Source: Clostridiales bacterium
GTDB taxonomy: Bacteria > Bacillota > Clostridia > Christensenellales > Aristaeellaceae
Assembly: GCA_015056255.1 (NCBI GenBank)
Contig: SVGP01000001.1
Span: 186,001-250,000 of the forward strand
Direction of reading: 5' to 3'
DNA length: 64,000 bases
In this document: positions 25,407 to 34,155 of the stretch, one piece after another
How positions within the stretch are numbered: the stretch's first letter is position 1
Layout of the letters: each line of letters starts with the position of its first letter
Made by a program: the position numbers and the translations under genes
Notes under the pieces: model-generated
The model's database searches: none
What the model was told of the DNA's origin: nothing
The model's input: only the letters and a program-made list of their open reading frames with translations

Positions 25407-25530
25407 TTCCCTTTCTATTAAAATCCCCGTCTTCAGAATTCACGTTTCTGATTTTCATCCGCAGCCGCAACATTTTCGTTGCGGCTCGGACTGTTAACAC
25501 CTTTAAGATAAAGTTTGATGATATCCTTTG

Positions 25531-25572
25531 CTCTCCCTCCGGGAGAGCCGTCGGCGCAGCCGACTGAGAGGG
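25531..25572. repeat. double-hairpin intergenic repeat-like sequence
   Basis: Two consecutive hairpins: CTCTCCC/GGGAGAG (25531-25547) and GTCGGC/GCCGAC around GCA (25550-25564), then GAGAGGG. I recognise this general form as a repeat dispersed in many Clostridia genomes. Only one copy is in the window, so repetition cannot be shown here. Confidence 0.5.
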
Positions 25573-25616
25573 CCTGCCCTGCGCTACTACGGTTTTTAGC
25601 AAAGAGGAGGAGCAAA

Positions 25617-26894
25617 ATGAATACGATTGAACGCATGACCGGAAAAATGTGGGATCTGATCGTCGTCGGAGGCGGCCTTACGGGCGTCGCGGCGGCAGTC
25701 TCGGCAAGACGGCTCGGGCTTGAGGTCCTGATCATTGAAAAATCAGGGTTCCTCGGCGGCGCCGCCGGAACCATGCTCATCTCCCCTTTTATGCCCTACT
25801 CAACGACTGTCGACGGAAAACGGTTCGACCTAAGCCGCGGATTTTTCAAGGAAATCCACGCCCTTTTAAGCGAGCTGGGCGGCCTTTCTGAAAACAGGGA
25901 GGATATTCACGAGGAATATCTGAAGCTTTTAATGGATCGTCTTGTAACAAAAGAGGGCGTTCAGCCTCTTTTTCACTCGTATCTTTTCGGCGTGGAGAAA
26001 GAAGGCGAAAAAATAAACGCCGTGAAGGCAGCGACCAAGGCGGGCGTGCTCACCTTCAGGGCGCGCTATTTTATCGACGCATCGGGCGACGCGGATCTGG
26101 CCGTTATGGCGGGCTGCCCCTATCATCTGGGCAGAAGCGACGGACTTTGTCAGCCGATGACGCTTTGCTTCCGAATTGGAAACGTAGATATACCTGTTTT
26201 TCAGAAAAACCGCGCGAGCATGCAGGAAAAATACAAAAAATTTCAAGCGGAAGGAAAAATCAAGAATCCGCGTGAAAACATCCTTGTATTTTTTACGCTC
26301 GTAGACGGCATGCTCCATTTCAACACCACCCGCATCGTGAAGCACAACCCCACCGATCCCTTCGACGTGACCAAGGCTGAAATGGCAGCCCGCGAACAGA
26401 TGTTTGAGCTTTTCCATTTCCTGAAGGAAAACTGCGCGGGCTTTGAAAACAGCCAGCTTCTCTATTCCGCAGGCGAAATCGGCGTTCGCGAAAGTCGCAT
26501 GATCGACGGCGAGTACCTGCTTACTGAAACTGACCTGCGAAACTGCGTGAAATTTGACGACGCTATCGCCGCAGGCAATTACGATATTGACATTCATAAC
26601 CCCGAAGGCAGCGGAACCAGCCACTACTATTTCCCCGATGGCGCCTGGTACACCATCCCGTACCGTTCGCTTCAGCCTAAAAATGCTTCCAATCTGTTGG
26701 TCGCAGGCCGCTCGATTTCCTCCACGCACGAGGCGCAGGCCAGTTACCGCGTGATGCCGATTGTAACCACGCTCGGTCAGGCTGCGGGAACCGCAGCCGC
26801 CATCGCAGCAAAGGCAAATGTCGGCGTAAAGGAAATCGATATCGGGGAACTTCAGAAGATTCTTACCGAGAACGGCGCCTTTATCGGAAAATAG
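25617..26894 (+). CDS. FAD-dependent oxidoreductase (FAD_oxidored family)
   Basis: 425 residues from the ATG at 25617, preceded by GAGGAGGAG; an upstream in-frame ATG reads through the hairpin repeat and is rejected. Rossmann motif VVGGGLTGVAAAVSARRLG near 15-33 binds FAD, and the acidic residue closing the second strand (IIEKSGFLGG) follows. RYFIDASGDADLAVMAGC is the second conserved FAD motif. This group resembles dihydrolipoamide/succinate dehydrogenase flavin folds and often occurs in sugar acid metabolism; substrate unknown. No partner subunit nearby. Confidence 0.85.
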   Translation: MNTIERMTGKMWDLIVVGGGLTGVAAAVSARRLGLEVLIIEKSGFLGGAAGTMLISPFMPYSTTVDGKRFDLSRGFFKEIHALLSELGGLSENREDIHEEYLKLLMDRLVTKEGVQPLFHSYLFGVEKEGEKINAVKAATKAGVLTFRARYFIDASGDADLAVMAGCPYHLGRSDGLCQPMTLCFRIGNVDIPVFQKNRASMQEKYKKFQAEGKIKNPRENILVFFTLVDGMLHFNTTRIVKHNPTDPFDVTKAEMAAREQMFELFHFLKENCAGFENSQLLYSAGEIGVRESRMIDGEYLLTETDLRNCVKFDDAIAAGNYDIDIHNPEGSGTSHYYFPDGAWYTIPYRSLQPKNASNLLVAGRSISSTHEAQASYRVMPIVTTLGQAAGTAAAIAAKANVGVKEIDIGELQKILTENGAFIGK

Positions 26895-26898
26895 GTTT

Positions 26899-26942
26899 AA
26901 AAAGCAGGGGCTTTATCAGCCCGAGGCCGTTTGTTGCTTTTT
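26899..26942 (+). terminator. probable terminator after the FAD oxidoreductase
   Basis: Outer arms AAAAAGCA (26899-26906) and TGCTTTTT (26935-26942) enclose an inner GGGCT/AGCCC hairpin; ends in T-run. Imperfect but well placed, 4 bases after the stop. Confidence 0.5.
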
Positions 26943-27057
26943 ACCCCAAAAACCTTTTTCCATCCCCCAGTGAATCCGCCCATAGAAAGCGCGGCGTCGT
27001 TAACCGCGCTTTCGCCGCTTGGCAAGATACCTTATGTATAACTACCAGGAGGACAAT

Positions 27058-27873
27058 ATGATCACTGTCAAAAACCTAACAAAAACCTACCGCGTTTCCC
27101 GGCGAAACGCGGGTCTTTTGGCTGCAGTCAAGGCGCTTGGAAAGCGCGAAACGGAAACGATTACCGCGCTTGACAACATCTCCTTCACCGTAAAGAGCGG
27201 TGAAATTGTAGGCTATATCGGCCCCAACGGCGCCGGAAAATCTTCAACCGTCAAGATCCTAAGCGGCATTTTAACCCCCGACTCCGGCGCTGTCACCGTA
27301 AATGGGCGCGTTCCGTGGAAGCAAAGGAAGAAGCACGTCTCCGAAATCGGCGTGGTTTTCGGACAGCGCACTCAGCTTTGGTGGGACGTTCCGGTCATCG
27401 ATTCGTTTGAACTGTTAAAAGACATCTATAAAACAGACGACGCGGTTTACAGAAGGAATCTAACGCTTCTTACAGAAAGACTCGACCTCAGCCAGCTTTT
27501 AAGAACCCCGACGCGCCAGCTTTCTCTGGGCCAGCGCATGAGGTGCGAAATCGCGGCGTCGCTTCTTCACGACCCAAAGATTCTGTTTCTGGACGAACCC
27601 ACCATCGGCCTTGACGCGGTGAGCAAAATCGCTATTCGCAATTTCATTAAAGAGCTGAACCGCGAAAAGGGAACGACCGTCATATTGACTACGCATGACA
27701 TGCAGGATATCGAGGCGCTTTGTGAGCGTATCCTTCTGATCGGAAACGGGCGCATTCTTATGGACGGCACATTTGAAGATGTAAAAAGCATCAAGCCCGA
27801 CTACAAATCCCTGGACGAGCTTGCCTTTCATCTGTACAAAAAGTACGGTATCACGGGAGGCGAAGCGGAATGA
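27058..27873 (+). CDS. ABC-2 exporter ATPase (COG4586 type)
   Basis: 271 residues from the ATG at 27058 (AGGAGG five bases upstream). Walker A GPNGAGKSS near 60, signature LSLGQRMRCEIAASL near 155, Walker B ILFLDEPTIGLD near 178. The N-terminal insert after KTYRVSRRN is typical of the COG4586 ATPases, which pair with two COG4587/COG3694 permeases, exactly the next two genes. Export substrate of these triads is not established. Confidence 0.9.
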   Translation: MITVKNLTKTYRVSRRNAGLLAAVKALGKRETETITALDNISFTVKSGEIVGYIGPNGAGKSSTVKILSGILTPDSGAVTVNGRVPWKQRKKHVSEIGVVFGQRTQLWWDVPVIDSFELLKDIYKTDDAVYRRNLTLLTERLDLSQLLRTPTRQLSLGQRMRCEIAASLLHDPKILFLDEPTIGLDAVSKIAIRNFIKELNREKGTTVILTTHDMQDIEALCERILLIGNGRILMDGTFEDVKSIKPDYKSLDELAFHLYKKYGITGGEAE

Positions 27874-28673
27874 AAGCGTATCTGACCTACTTCAAAATGC
27901 GTTTGATTCATTCCCTTCAGTACAGAACCGCAGCTTTGGCAGGCGTAGCGACCCAGTTTTTCTGGGGATTTATGGAAATTCAGCTATACCGCGCATTCTA
28001 CGCAGAGCACGCAGACGTTTTTCCCATGACGCTTTCCTCCCTCGTTTCATACATCTGGCTCAGACAGGCATTTTTGGCGCTTTTCAATACCTGGACGTTT
28101 GAAAACGAGCTTTTCAGAAGCGTACTGGACGGAAACGTAGCGTATGAGCTTTTAAGGCCGACCGATCTTTACTTCATGTGGTTTTCAAGGACGGCGGCAG
28201 TCAGAATCAGCAAGGCTCTGTTAAGATTCTGGCCGATTCTTCTGGTTGCGTTTCTTCTGCCGGATCCCATCGGCATGTCGCTGCCGGGAAGCTTCGGCAT
28301 ATTCTGCCTTTTCGTTTTGTCCTCGATATTGACACTTGGCGTAACAGTGGCTTTTACCCTGATTGTGTACTTTTCCTGCTTTTACACGCTTTCCTCCGAC
28401 GGCCTTCGCGCGATTCTCACGCCCGTTTCGGATCTTCTGGCCGGCGGGCTTCTGCCCGTTCCCTTCATGCCGGTGTTTTTTCAGAGAATCATCAAGTTTT
28501 CGCCCTTCGGCTCGATGCTGAACGCGCCGCTTCGGATTTATTCCGGCAATATTTCGGGCGCGGAAACGGCGGAAACGATGCTGCTTCAGCTTATCTGGCT
28601 CATTTTGCTCATGTGCGCGGGCATGCTGCTTCAGAAAAAGGGCATGAAACGGCTTTCGGTGCAGGGAGGTTAG
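27870..28673 (+). CDS. ABC-2 exporter permease (COG4587 type)
   Basis: 267 residues, six predicted membrane helices, ABC-2 fold. Start overlaps the ATPase stop by 4 bases (ATGA). Aromatic-rich N-terminus (YFKMRLIHSLQYRTAALAG) as in this family. Forms a membrane pair with the next gene. Confidence 0.88.
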   Translation: MKAYLTYFKMRLIHSLQYRTAALAGVATQFFWGFMEIQLYRAFYAEHADVFPMTLSSLVSYIWLRQAFLALFNTWTFENELFRSVLDGNVAYELLRPTDLYFMWFSRTAAVRISKALLRFWPILLVAFLLPDPIGMSLPGSFGIFCLFVLSSILTLGVTVAFTLIVYFSCFYTLSSDGLRAILTPVSDLLAGGLLPVPFMPVFFQRIIKFSPFGSMLNAPLRIYSGNISGAETAETMLLQLIWLILLMCAGMLLQKKGMKRLSVQGG

Positions 28674-28676
28674 AAT

Positions 28677-29453
28677 ATGAAACTGTATTTTAAATTCTTC
28701 CTCATGCACTTAAAAAGCAGAATGGCGTATAAAAAATCGTTCTTCTTTTCTGTCGTCGGGCGGTTCTTAACGTCCTTTACAACGTTTCTGACCATCGTTT
28801 TCCTCTTTGACCGCTTTCACGTTGTCAAAGGCTATACGATGGGCGAGGTGCTTCTGACTTCGGGCGTAACGCTGATGTCGTTTGCCCTTGCGGAGATGTT
28901 TTTCAGAGGCTTTGACTCCATGCAGTTTATTATCAAGGACGCGTCCTTCGACCGGCTGCTGCTCAGGCCGCGCTCGCTTATCTTTCAGGTGATGTGCCAG
29001 ATGATCGAGTTTGGCCGAATCGGCATCATCATCCAAAGCGCGATCATGCTGTTTATCGGCGTTTCCCTGTCGGGCGTGACCTGGACGTTTCAAAGGGTCA
29101 TCGTCCTCATACTCATGATCCCGACGGGAAGCCTTTTGTTTTCCTCGCTTTTCCTTCTGCACGCTGCCGTTTGCTTTTTTACCCTTGAAGGATTGGAATT
29201 TGTAAACATCCTGACCTACGGCGCGCGGGAATACGGTTCGTATCCGTTCGATATATATGGAAACGCGCTGCTAAAAATCTGCACCTACATCATCCCCTAC
29301 GCGCTCACTCAATACTATCCCCTTCAATACCTGATCGGGCGCACCGATTCCATCTGGATGGGGCTCGTGTCGATCCTCGCGCCATTGTTTTTCATCCCAA
29401 CCTACGCCCTGTGGCGGTTCGGTGTAAGAAAATATAAATCCGCCGGATCATAA
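28677..29453 (+). CDS. ABC-2 exporter permease (COG3694 type)
   Basis: 258 residues, six predicted membrane helices; the start lies three bases after the previous stop, with GGGAGG just inside the end of that gene. Segments FVNILTYGAREYGSYPFDIY and YPLQYLIGR are characteristic of the COG3694 permeases. Last gene of the exporter triad. Confidence 0.88.
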   Translation: MKLYFKFFLMHLKSRMAYKKSFFFSVVGRFLTSFTTFLTIVFLFDRFHVVKGYTMGEVLLTSGVTLMSFALAEMFFRGFDSMQFIIKDASFDRLLLRPRSLIFQVMCQMIEFGRIGIIIQSAIMLFIGVSLSGVTWTFQRVIVLILMIPTGSLLFSSLFLLHAAVCFFTLEGLEFVNILTYGAREYGSYPFDIYGNALLKICTYIIPYALTQYYPLQYLIGRTDSIWMGLVSILAPLFFIPTYALWRFGVRKYKSAGS

Positions 29454-29473
29454 CAAAACAAATATAGACTCAA

Positions 29474-29558
29474 TAGCGCGGGCGGTCATTGACCGCCCCT
29501 ACGTTTTGTGATTGTACTATAATAATCGTGTAGGGGCGATCATCGATCGCCCGCGCTA
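29474..29558. repeat. paired GTAG-palindrome (BIME-like) element
   Basis: Between convergent genes. Palindrome 29480-29498 followed by CTAC 29499-29502, and GTAG 29530-29533 followed by palindrome 29534-29552 (one mismatch). Outer 11 bases (29474-29484 and 29548-29558) are perfect reverse complements. Confidence 0.85.
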
Positions 29559-29576
29559 ACTTTAAAACGTTGCTGA

Positions 29577-29614
29577 AAAAAGCAAGGCGCTGTCAAACAG
29601 CCCCTTGCTTTTTT
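29577..29614. terminator. bidirectional terminator
   Basis: Stem AAAAAGCAAGG / CCTTGCTTTTT with an inner GCTGT/ACAGC hairpin, T-runs on both strands; serves the ABC-2 triad and the convergent acidic protein gene. Confidence 0.88.
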
Positions 29615-29619
29615 GTATC

Positions 29620-32298
29620 TTACAGAATTTCGTCGCTTTCAATCAGGATATTTCCAATCGTGGTATTCTGCTCTTCGCCGAAAATAGCCGTTCCAACCGC
29701 GCCCAGATGATCGCGGAACCACTGGCAGCTGATAACGCCCTTTTCTTCCAGAACGCGCATTGTGAGCGCCACAACAGCCAGAACCAGAATCAGCAGTACA
29801 AGGCCCTTTATGAACGAGAATACGTTCGACATAAAGCCGGGCTCGTCATCGTCATCCTCGTCGTCATCAGAGAAATCGTCGCCGAACTCGTCATCGTCGT
29901 CTTCAAACTCGTCTTCAAAGTCGTCCTCATCCTCGAAGCCGTCTTCATCTTCAAAGTCGTCGTCTTCGTCGATGTCGTCGATATCATCGTCTTCGTCTTC
30001 GAAGTCGTCGTCTTCATCTTCCTCGTCTTCGTAAGCGGACTTTTTTCTGCCAAAGAAGCGGCCGGGTTTCTTTACTTCTTCCTCGTCCTCTTCGTCGTCA
30101 AAATCGTCTTCTTCCTCGAAGTCGTCTTCTTCGTCCTCATCTTCGTCGTCTTCATCGTAGACGGGCTTTTTTCTTCCGAAGAAGCGGCCGGGCTTTTTTA
30201 CTTCCTCTTCGTCCTCTTCATCGTCCTCGTCAATCGCTTCCTGCGCCTTGGGAGCTCTTCCGCTGCCGCCGGAAACAGGCGCTTCGTATTCGTCCTCATC
30301 CTCATCGTCGTCGTATACGGACGCGTCATCTTCCTCTTCGTCCGCATCTTCAACCGCATCGGCCTTAGCCTTTTTCTTCATAAAGCCGAAGAAGCCGCGC
30401 TTTGCAGGCTTTTCCTCTTCCTCGTCTTCATCGAAATCGTCATCTTCGTCGTCATCATCCAAAGCCGTTTCATCGCTCTGGAAGATTTCGCCGTCCTCGT
30501 CTTCATCGGCGTCTTCGAAAATTTCAGATGCAGCGACTTCTTCCGCTTCTTCTTCAGCCTCTTCTTCAGCTACGGGCGCTTCTTTTTTGCTGCCTTTGCG
30601 AAACCAGCTGCGGATTCCGGCTTTGGGCGCGGGTTCGTCTTCCTCCTCATCCAAAAATTCTTCATCGTTTTCTTCGATCAGACCTGCCGGCGGAAAAACG
30701 GCCTCTTTTTTTTCCCCGGAAGGAGCTTCCGCCTCCTCCGTGCGCTTTCTTACAGGAACGAACATGAGCGTCTTCTGCTTGTCGTTCGAAACAGGCGCGT
30801 CAAACAGATCATCCTCGTTTTCCTCTTCAGCTTCCGGCTCGCTTTCCTGCGCGACGTCGATAATTTCTTCAGTTTCAGGGATTTCTTTGGCGGCTTCTTC
30901 GGCCTTCTGGGCCTCCAACTTTTCCTGCGCTTCGCGCTCCGCCTTTTCCCTTAAAAGACGTCTTTCGCGTCTGGAGAGAACAGCGCCCTCCGCCGAAGCT
31001 TCGGACAGCATTTCTTCATTAGCAATCACAAGGTTCTCGTCCACGTCGCCGACCTCCTCTAATATGATCTCGTCTTCTTCGTAAGCTTCCTCGGCGGGAA
31101 CCGGCTCATCCTCGTCCGCCCAATCCGCTTCCTCGTCAATGATTTCAGTTTCCTCAGACGCTTCTAAGGCTTCCTCCGCCTCTTCATAGGCTTCGTCAGC
31201 TTCCTCTTCTTCGGCCTCTTCGTAAACCTTTTCTTTCTTTCCGATCAGGCGCTTGAATCCTGCAAACAATCCGCCCTTTTTTCTGGGCTGATCGGGCTCG
31301 TCCTCCTGATCCTCTTCCTCATCGTATTCTTCTTCGGCCTCTTCGCCAGCATATTCCCCGTCGTCTATGATTTCTTCATCCGGGTATTCGGCTTCGCCTG
31401 CGTCGAATACTTCCTCAATCTGCTCCTCGGTCGGCGCTTCCTCAGCCGCCTCTTCGGCTTCATATACCTCCTGAGCCTCTTCGTATACCTCTTCGGAGTC
31501 CTCCAAAGCCTCTTCCTCGTATTCCACGTCAGCTTCTTCCATCATATCCTCGTCCACCTCAAAGGCGCTTTCGTCCTCTTCGATGTCCCAGTTTTCATCC
31601 TCTGCGGCCTTATTGCGAGAGAAGATACCCATCAAACGCTGCTTAAGGGGTGTTTTTGCGGCTTCCTCCGCTTCCCCTTCTTCGTCTGAATATTCCTCTT
31701 CAGCCTCTTCCTCGGAAATTTCGTCCTCCGCGCCGTCTTCGTATGCCTCTTCGTCCACTGCGTCGATGGCTTCTTCCTCGGCTTCGTCGGCCTCTTCCAG
31801 AGCTTCCTCTGACGCGTCCTTGCCCTTTCGGTTATCGAGCATACTCTTAAGCTTCTTTCCGATAAAGCTCAGTCCGGCAAGCGGCACATCCTGATCGTCG
31901 TCGGTGTCCGTCATGGCTTCTTCCGCGTCTTCATATTCGTCCGCCTCATCCGCCTCGGTCTCGTCCGCGATTTCATCCATCTGCTCTTCGCGGGCCATGC
32001 GCCTTTCGCGGCGGCTCATGCCGGAAGCATACGCTTCTTCCGCGCTTTCTTCCACTTCCTCAAAAGCCTCTTCCTCGGAAATCAATTCTTCCTCATAGGC
32101 TTCCTCAGGCAGAATCTCCTCTTCAATCTGAGGACGTACAACGGACGCAGGCGCCTCGACATTATGCTTTTCAAAAAGCTTTAAAAACGCTTCCGGCAGG
32201 TCGTCCTGCTTTTTGCTGGCTTTGCGCTTTTTCTCCATTGCGCGTTTGTATTCTTCGTAGCTCATTTCCGGAAGATTATTCGTGCTGTTGTATGCCAT
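29620..32298 (-). CDS. very acidic low-complexity protein with periodic basic islands and C-terminal membrane anchor
   Basis: 892 residues, dominated by Glu, Asp and Ala. Short basic/aromatic islands interrupt the acidic chain at about 143-160, 216-230, 339-357, 559-572, 631-646, 701-711 and 743-753; the last two are the same KKPGRFFGRKK. Two SRRERR motifs sit at 95-100 and 442-447. A single membrane helix is at about 829-848, followed by a small folded extracellular tail with one Cys. The N-terminal YEEYKRAMEKKRKASKK is basic. Predicted intrinsically disordered cytoplasmic region on a membrane anchor. No homologue family known to me. Own promoter. Confidence 0.75.
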   Translation of the reverse strand: MAYNSTNNLPEMSYEEYKRAMEKKRKASKKQDDLPEAFLKLFEKHNVEAPASVVRPQIEEEILPEEAYEEELISEEEAFEEVEESAEEAYASGMSRRERRMAREEQMDEIADETEADEADEYEDAEEAMTDTDDDQDVPLAGLSFIGKKLKSMLDNRKGKDASEEALEEADEAEEEAIDAVDEEAYEDGAEDEISEEEAEEEYSDEEGEAEEAAKTPLKQRLMGIFSRNKAAEDENWDIEEDESAFEVDEDMMEEADVEYEEEALEDSEEVYEEAQEVYEAEEAAEEAPTEEQIEEVFDAGEAEYPDEEIIDDGEYAGEEAEEEYDEEEDQEDEPDQPRKKGGLFAGFKRLIGKKEKVYEEAEEEEADEAYEEAEEALEASEETEIIDEEADWADEDEPVPAEEAYEEDEIILEEVGDVDENLVIANEEMLSEASAEGAVLSRRERRLLREKAEREAQEKLEAQKAEEAAKEIPETEEIIDVAQESEPEAEEENEDDLFDAPVSNDKQKTLMFVPVRKRTEEAEAPSGEKKEAVFPPAGLIEENDEEFLDEEEDEPAPKAGIRSWFRKGSKKEAPVAEEEAEEEAEEVAASEIFEDADEDEDGEIFQSDETALDDDDEDDDFDEDEEEEKPAKRGFFGFMKKKAKADAVEDADEEEDDASVYDDDEDEDEYEAPVSGGSGRAPKAQEAIDEDDEEDEEEVKKPGRFFGRKKPVYDEDDEDEDEEDDFEEEDDFDDEEDEEEVKKPGRFFGRKKSAYEDEEDEDDDFEDEDDDIDDIDEDDDFEDEDGFEDEDDFEDEFEDDDDEFGDDFSDDDEDDDDEPGFMSNVFSFIKGLVLLILVLAVVALTMRVLEEKGVISCQWFRDHLGAVGTAIFGEEQNTTIGNILIESDEIL

Positions 32299-32430
32299 TT
32301 AAAAAACCGCCTCTCAAAGCGATGTATTTCGATTCGTTTCCCATGGAAACGTCTTCCTTTGGGATCACGCTTTCATGTAAAATGAACATGCGTAAAAACG
32401 CGCATAGCTCACCTACACCTATGCCTAATT

Positions 32431-32458
32431 ATTATAACACAATTTCCGCGCTTGGCAA
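32431..32458 (-). promoter_or_regulatory. promoter of the acidic membrane protein gene
   Basis: Minus strand: TTGCCA (32453-32458), 16-bp spacer, TATAAT (32431-32436). The interval 32299-32582 otherwise holds no feature I can support. Confidence 0.65.
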
Positions 32459-32582
32459 TACCTTAAACCCGTAAAAACTCACATTATCTGTAAAATTTGT
32501 CATACTTCCGTAATTTTTAAAGAACCTTCTGTGCATTACCGGCATAAAATGGAGGGATAAACACGATAAGGAGGGAATATGG

Positions 32583-32768
32583 ATGATAGAAATCAGGCCA
32601 TCCAACCAGAAGCGCAGTCGCGGCGTACTCCTGCCGCCGATTCCGAGAGGAAAAAGCGCGCGCATCTTACAATCCCCTGCGCCGTCCGCGCCGACCAGCC
32701 TTAAGGAAGTTTATCAAAAGCACAGTGAAATTTCCCAAAAGCGCATTTCAAACGAAAAAGATACATAA
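32583..32768 (+). CDS. small basic protein of unknown function
   Basis: 61 residues, strongly basic, Pro/Ser/Arg-rich first half (SNQKRSRGVLLPPIPRGKS) and a helical second half (SLKEVYQKHSEISQKR). AAGGAGGG lies eight bases upstream. An ATG at 32579 in another frame would give only 41 residues with a poorer spacing. The next gene begins 26 bases later, suggesting an operon. No family recognised. Confidence 0.5.
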   Translation: MIEIRPSNQKRSRGVLLPPIPRGKSARILQSPAPSAPTSLKEVYQKHSEISQKRISNEKDT

Positions 32769-32794
32769 GCTTCCCTGAGAAGGGAGGCCTGACC

Positions 32795-33694
32795 ATGGCA
32801 AAAAACGATTATCGCCGCCAGCTCATTATGCTGCGCGGCCTTGAGAAGGGTTATTCGGGGCACGCGCGGCTTGAAAAGCGCGTTTTGTCCGGCACGATGG
32901 ATTTTATGACCACCGCATCCGAGGCAAGCGATCAGCTGGAGGCCGCCTTTGTAGGCGTTCGCGGCGGAAAAACTGTAAGCCAGACGCTGGGGTCGTTTAA
33001 GGATACAGCGCGCGGGCAAAAGGCGCTTCTGGCTTCCTTTGACCCCAGAAACATAGCCGGAATGGATCTGAGTGAAGTTTCGGCTGCAGTTGTCAGCCGC
33101 GTTGAAAACGGGCGAAAAAAACCCGTAATGTACGCCTGCATAAACGGCGTGTGTGCGCTCGACTGGGACGGCATCCAAAGCACCCTAAACGGCGATCCGC
33201 CCGTTTCCAAAGAGCCGGTTCCCCTGCCGATTACGCAGCCGGTTCTCGCCGAAACATCGTCCTCAGAAAACGATTTGTCCGGGAATCAGCCCGCTCCGGA
33301 AAACGCGCAGGCACAACCGCCCACACAAAAAAGCGTTCCCGAAGAACCGCCCGCACCCCAAACGCCGCCCGCCATATCGCTCCTGGACATCGACCCGACT
33401 ATCCCCTGGCCGGAGGATGTTGAAAGCCTGCGCCTTCTGTTTATGACTAAGCCCGCAGATCCGCCGTTCGACATGGACGGATATGTGTTCATCCGAGCAA
33501 AAATGGCCGATGAAACGGGTATTGATCACTGCGCCGTGGGCATCCGCGCAGAAAACGGCAAGGTGACGGGCGTGAGCTACGCCATCCCCATGCCCTATAC
33601 AAGCGAGCCGCCCGCAGGGCTTGAAGACTATATCTGGATGGGCGACCAGACGCACGGCTGGTGGGTAACGACCGATGATCTGACCGAGTCTTAG
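32795..33694 (+). CDS. conserved-looking hypothetical protein with Pro-rich linker
   Basis: 299 residues. N-terminal helical domain (about 1-75, LIMLRGLEKGYSGHARLEKR), a middle domain to about 130, a Pro/Gln/Ser-rich disordered linker (about 130-195) and a C-terminal alpha/beta domain (about 200-299) with several Trp (DQTHGWWVTT). No signal or membrane helix. GAGAAGGGAGG precedes the start. No family recognised; two-domain form suggests an adaptor. Confidence 0.65.
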   Translation: MAKNDYRRQLIMLRGLEKGYSGHARLEKRVLSGTMDFMTTASEASDQLEAAFVGVRGGKTVSQTLGSFKDTARGQKALLASFDPRNIAGMDLSEVSAAVVSRVENGRKKPVMYACINGVCALDWDGIQSTLNGDPPVSKEPVPLPITQPVLAETSSSENDLSGNQPAPENAQAQPPTQKSVPEEPPAPQTPPAISLLDIDPTIPWPEDVESLRLLFMTKPADPPFDMDGYVFIRAKMADETGIDHCAVGIRAENGKVTGVSYAIPMPYTSEPPAGLEDYIWMGDQTHGWWVTTDDLTES

Positions 33695-33714
33695 CGCTTT
33701 TCTGTTTTCAGTTA

Positions 33715-33755
33715 AAAGCCTCGCCCGCAAAGCTTGTTTTGCCGGACGAGGCTTT
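33715..33755. terminator. bidirectional terminator
   Basis: Stem AAAGCCTCG / CGAGGCTTT with inner GCAAA/TTTGC pairing between convergent genes; AATTTT follows on the plus strand. Confidence 0.75.
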
Positions 33756-33762
33756 AATTTTC

Positions 33763-34155
33763 CTAATTTTCCATTTTCTTATTCAGAACATCTTTGATAT
33801 CGTTGGCCAATTGCGGAATCATTTCGACCAGCTTTTCCGCAGGCTGGTCGCATCTGGCGCTCAGCATGCGGACGCTGCCCTCATTGATCACTAAAAAGCC
33901 CATCGGCGACACGCTCACACCTGCGCCGCTTCCGCCGCCAAAGGGCAATGCGCCGTTTTCCTTTTCCGTGCGATAGCCGCCCGACTTATATTCCGCGCCG
34001 CCGGCCACAAAGCCGAATGACACCTTTGAAATCGGGATCACCGTGCTTCCGTCGCTGGTCTGAACCGCTTCTCCCACCACGGTATTCACATCCACCATAT
34101 CGCGTATGTTTTCCATTGTGCTGGCCATCAGGCCTTCAATCGGGTGTTTATCCAT
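33763..34155 (-). CDS. ytfJ: GerW/YtfJ family sporulation protein
   Basis: 130 residues, full length. Family hallmarks: HPIEGLMASTMENIRDMVDVNTVVG at the start (given here only in part), VIPISKVSFGFVAGG, and the Gly-rich GGGSGAGVSVSPMGFLVI. In Bacillus it is made in the forespore and is needed for L-alanine germination response. The downstream overlap with the DUF2953 gene (28 bases) reproduces the ytfI-ytfJ pairing of Bacillus and supports a spore-forming host. Confidence 0.93.
   Translation of the reverse strand: MDKHPIEGLMASTMENIRDMVDVNTVVGEAVQTSDGSTVIPISKVSFGFVAGGAEYKSGGYRTEKENGALPFGGGSGAGVSVSPMGFLVINEGSVRMLSARCDQPAEKLVEMIPQLANDIKDVLNKKMEN

Noticed and set aside
25463-25486. Terminator after galM
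   Set aside because: A 9-bp hairpin exists but is not followed by a T-run.
29605-30954. 449-codon hydrophobic plus-strand frame (Phe/Val/Ile-rich)
   Set aside because: Reverse complement of Glu/Asp codon runs in the acidic protein gene; no ribosome site.
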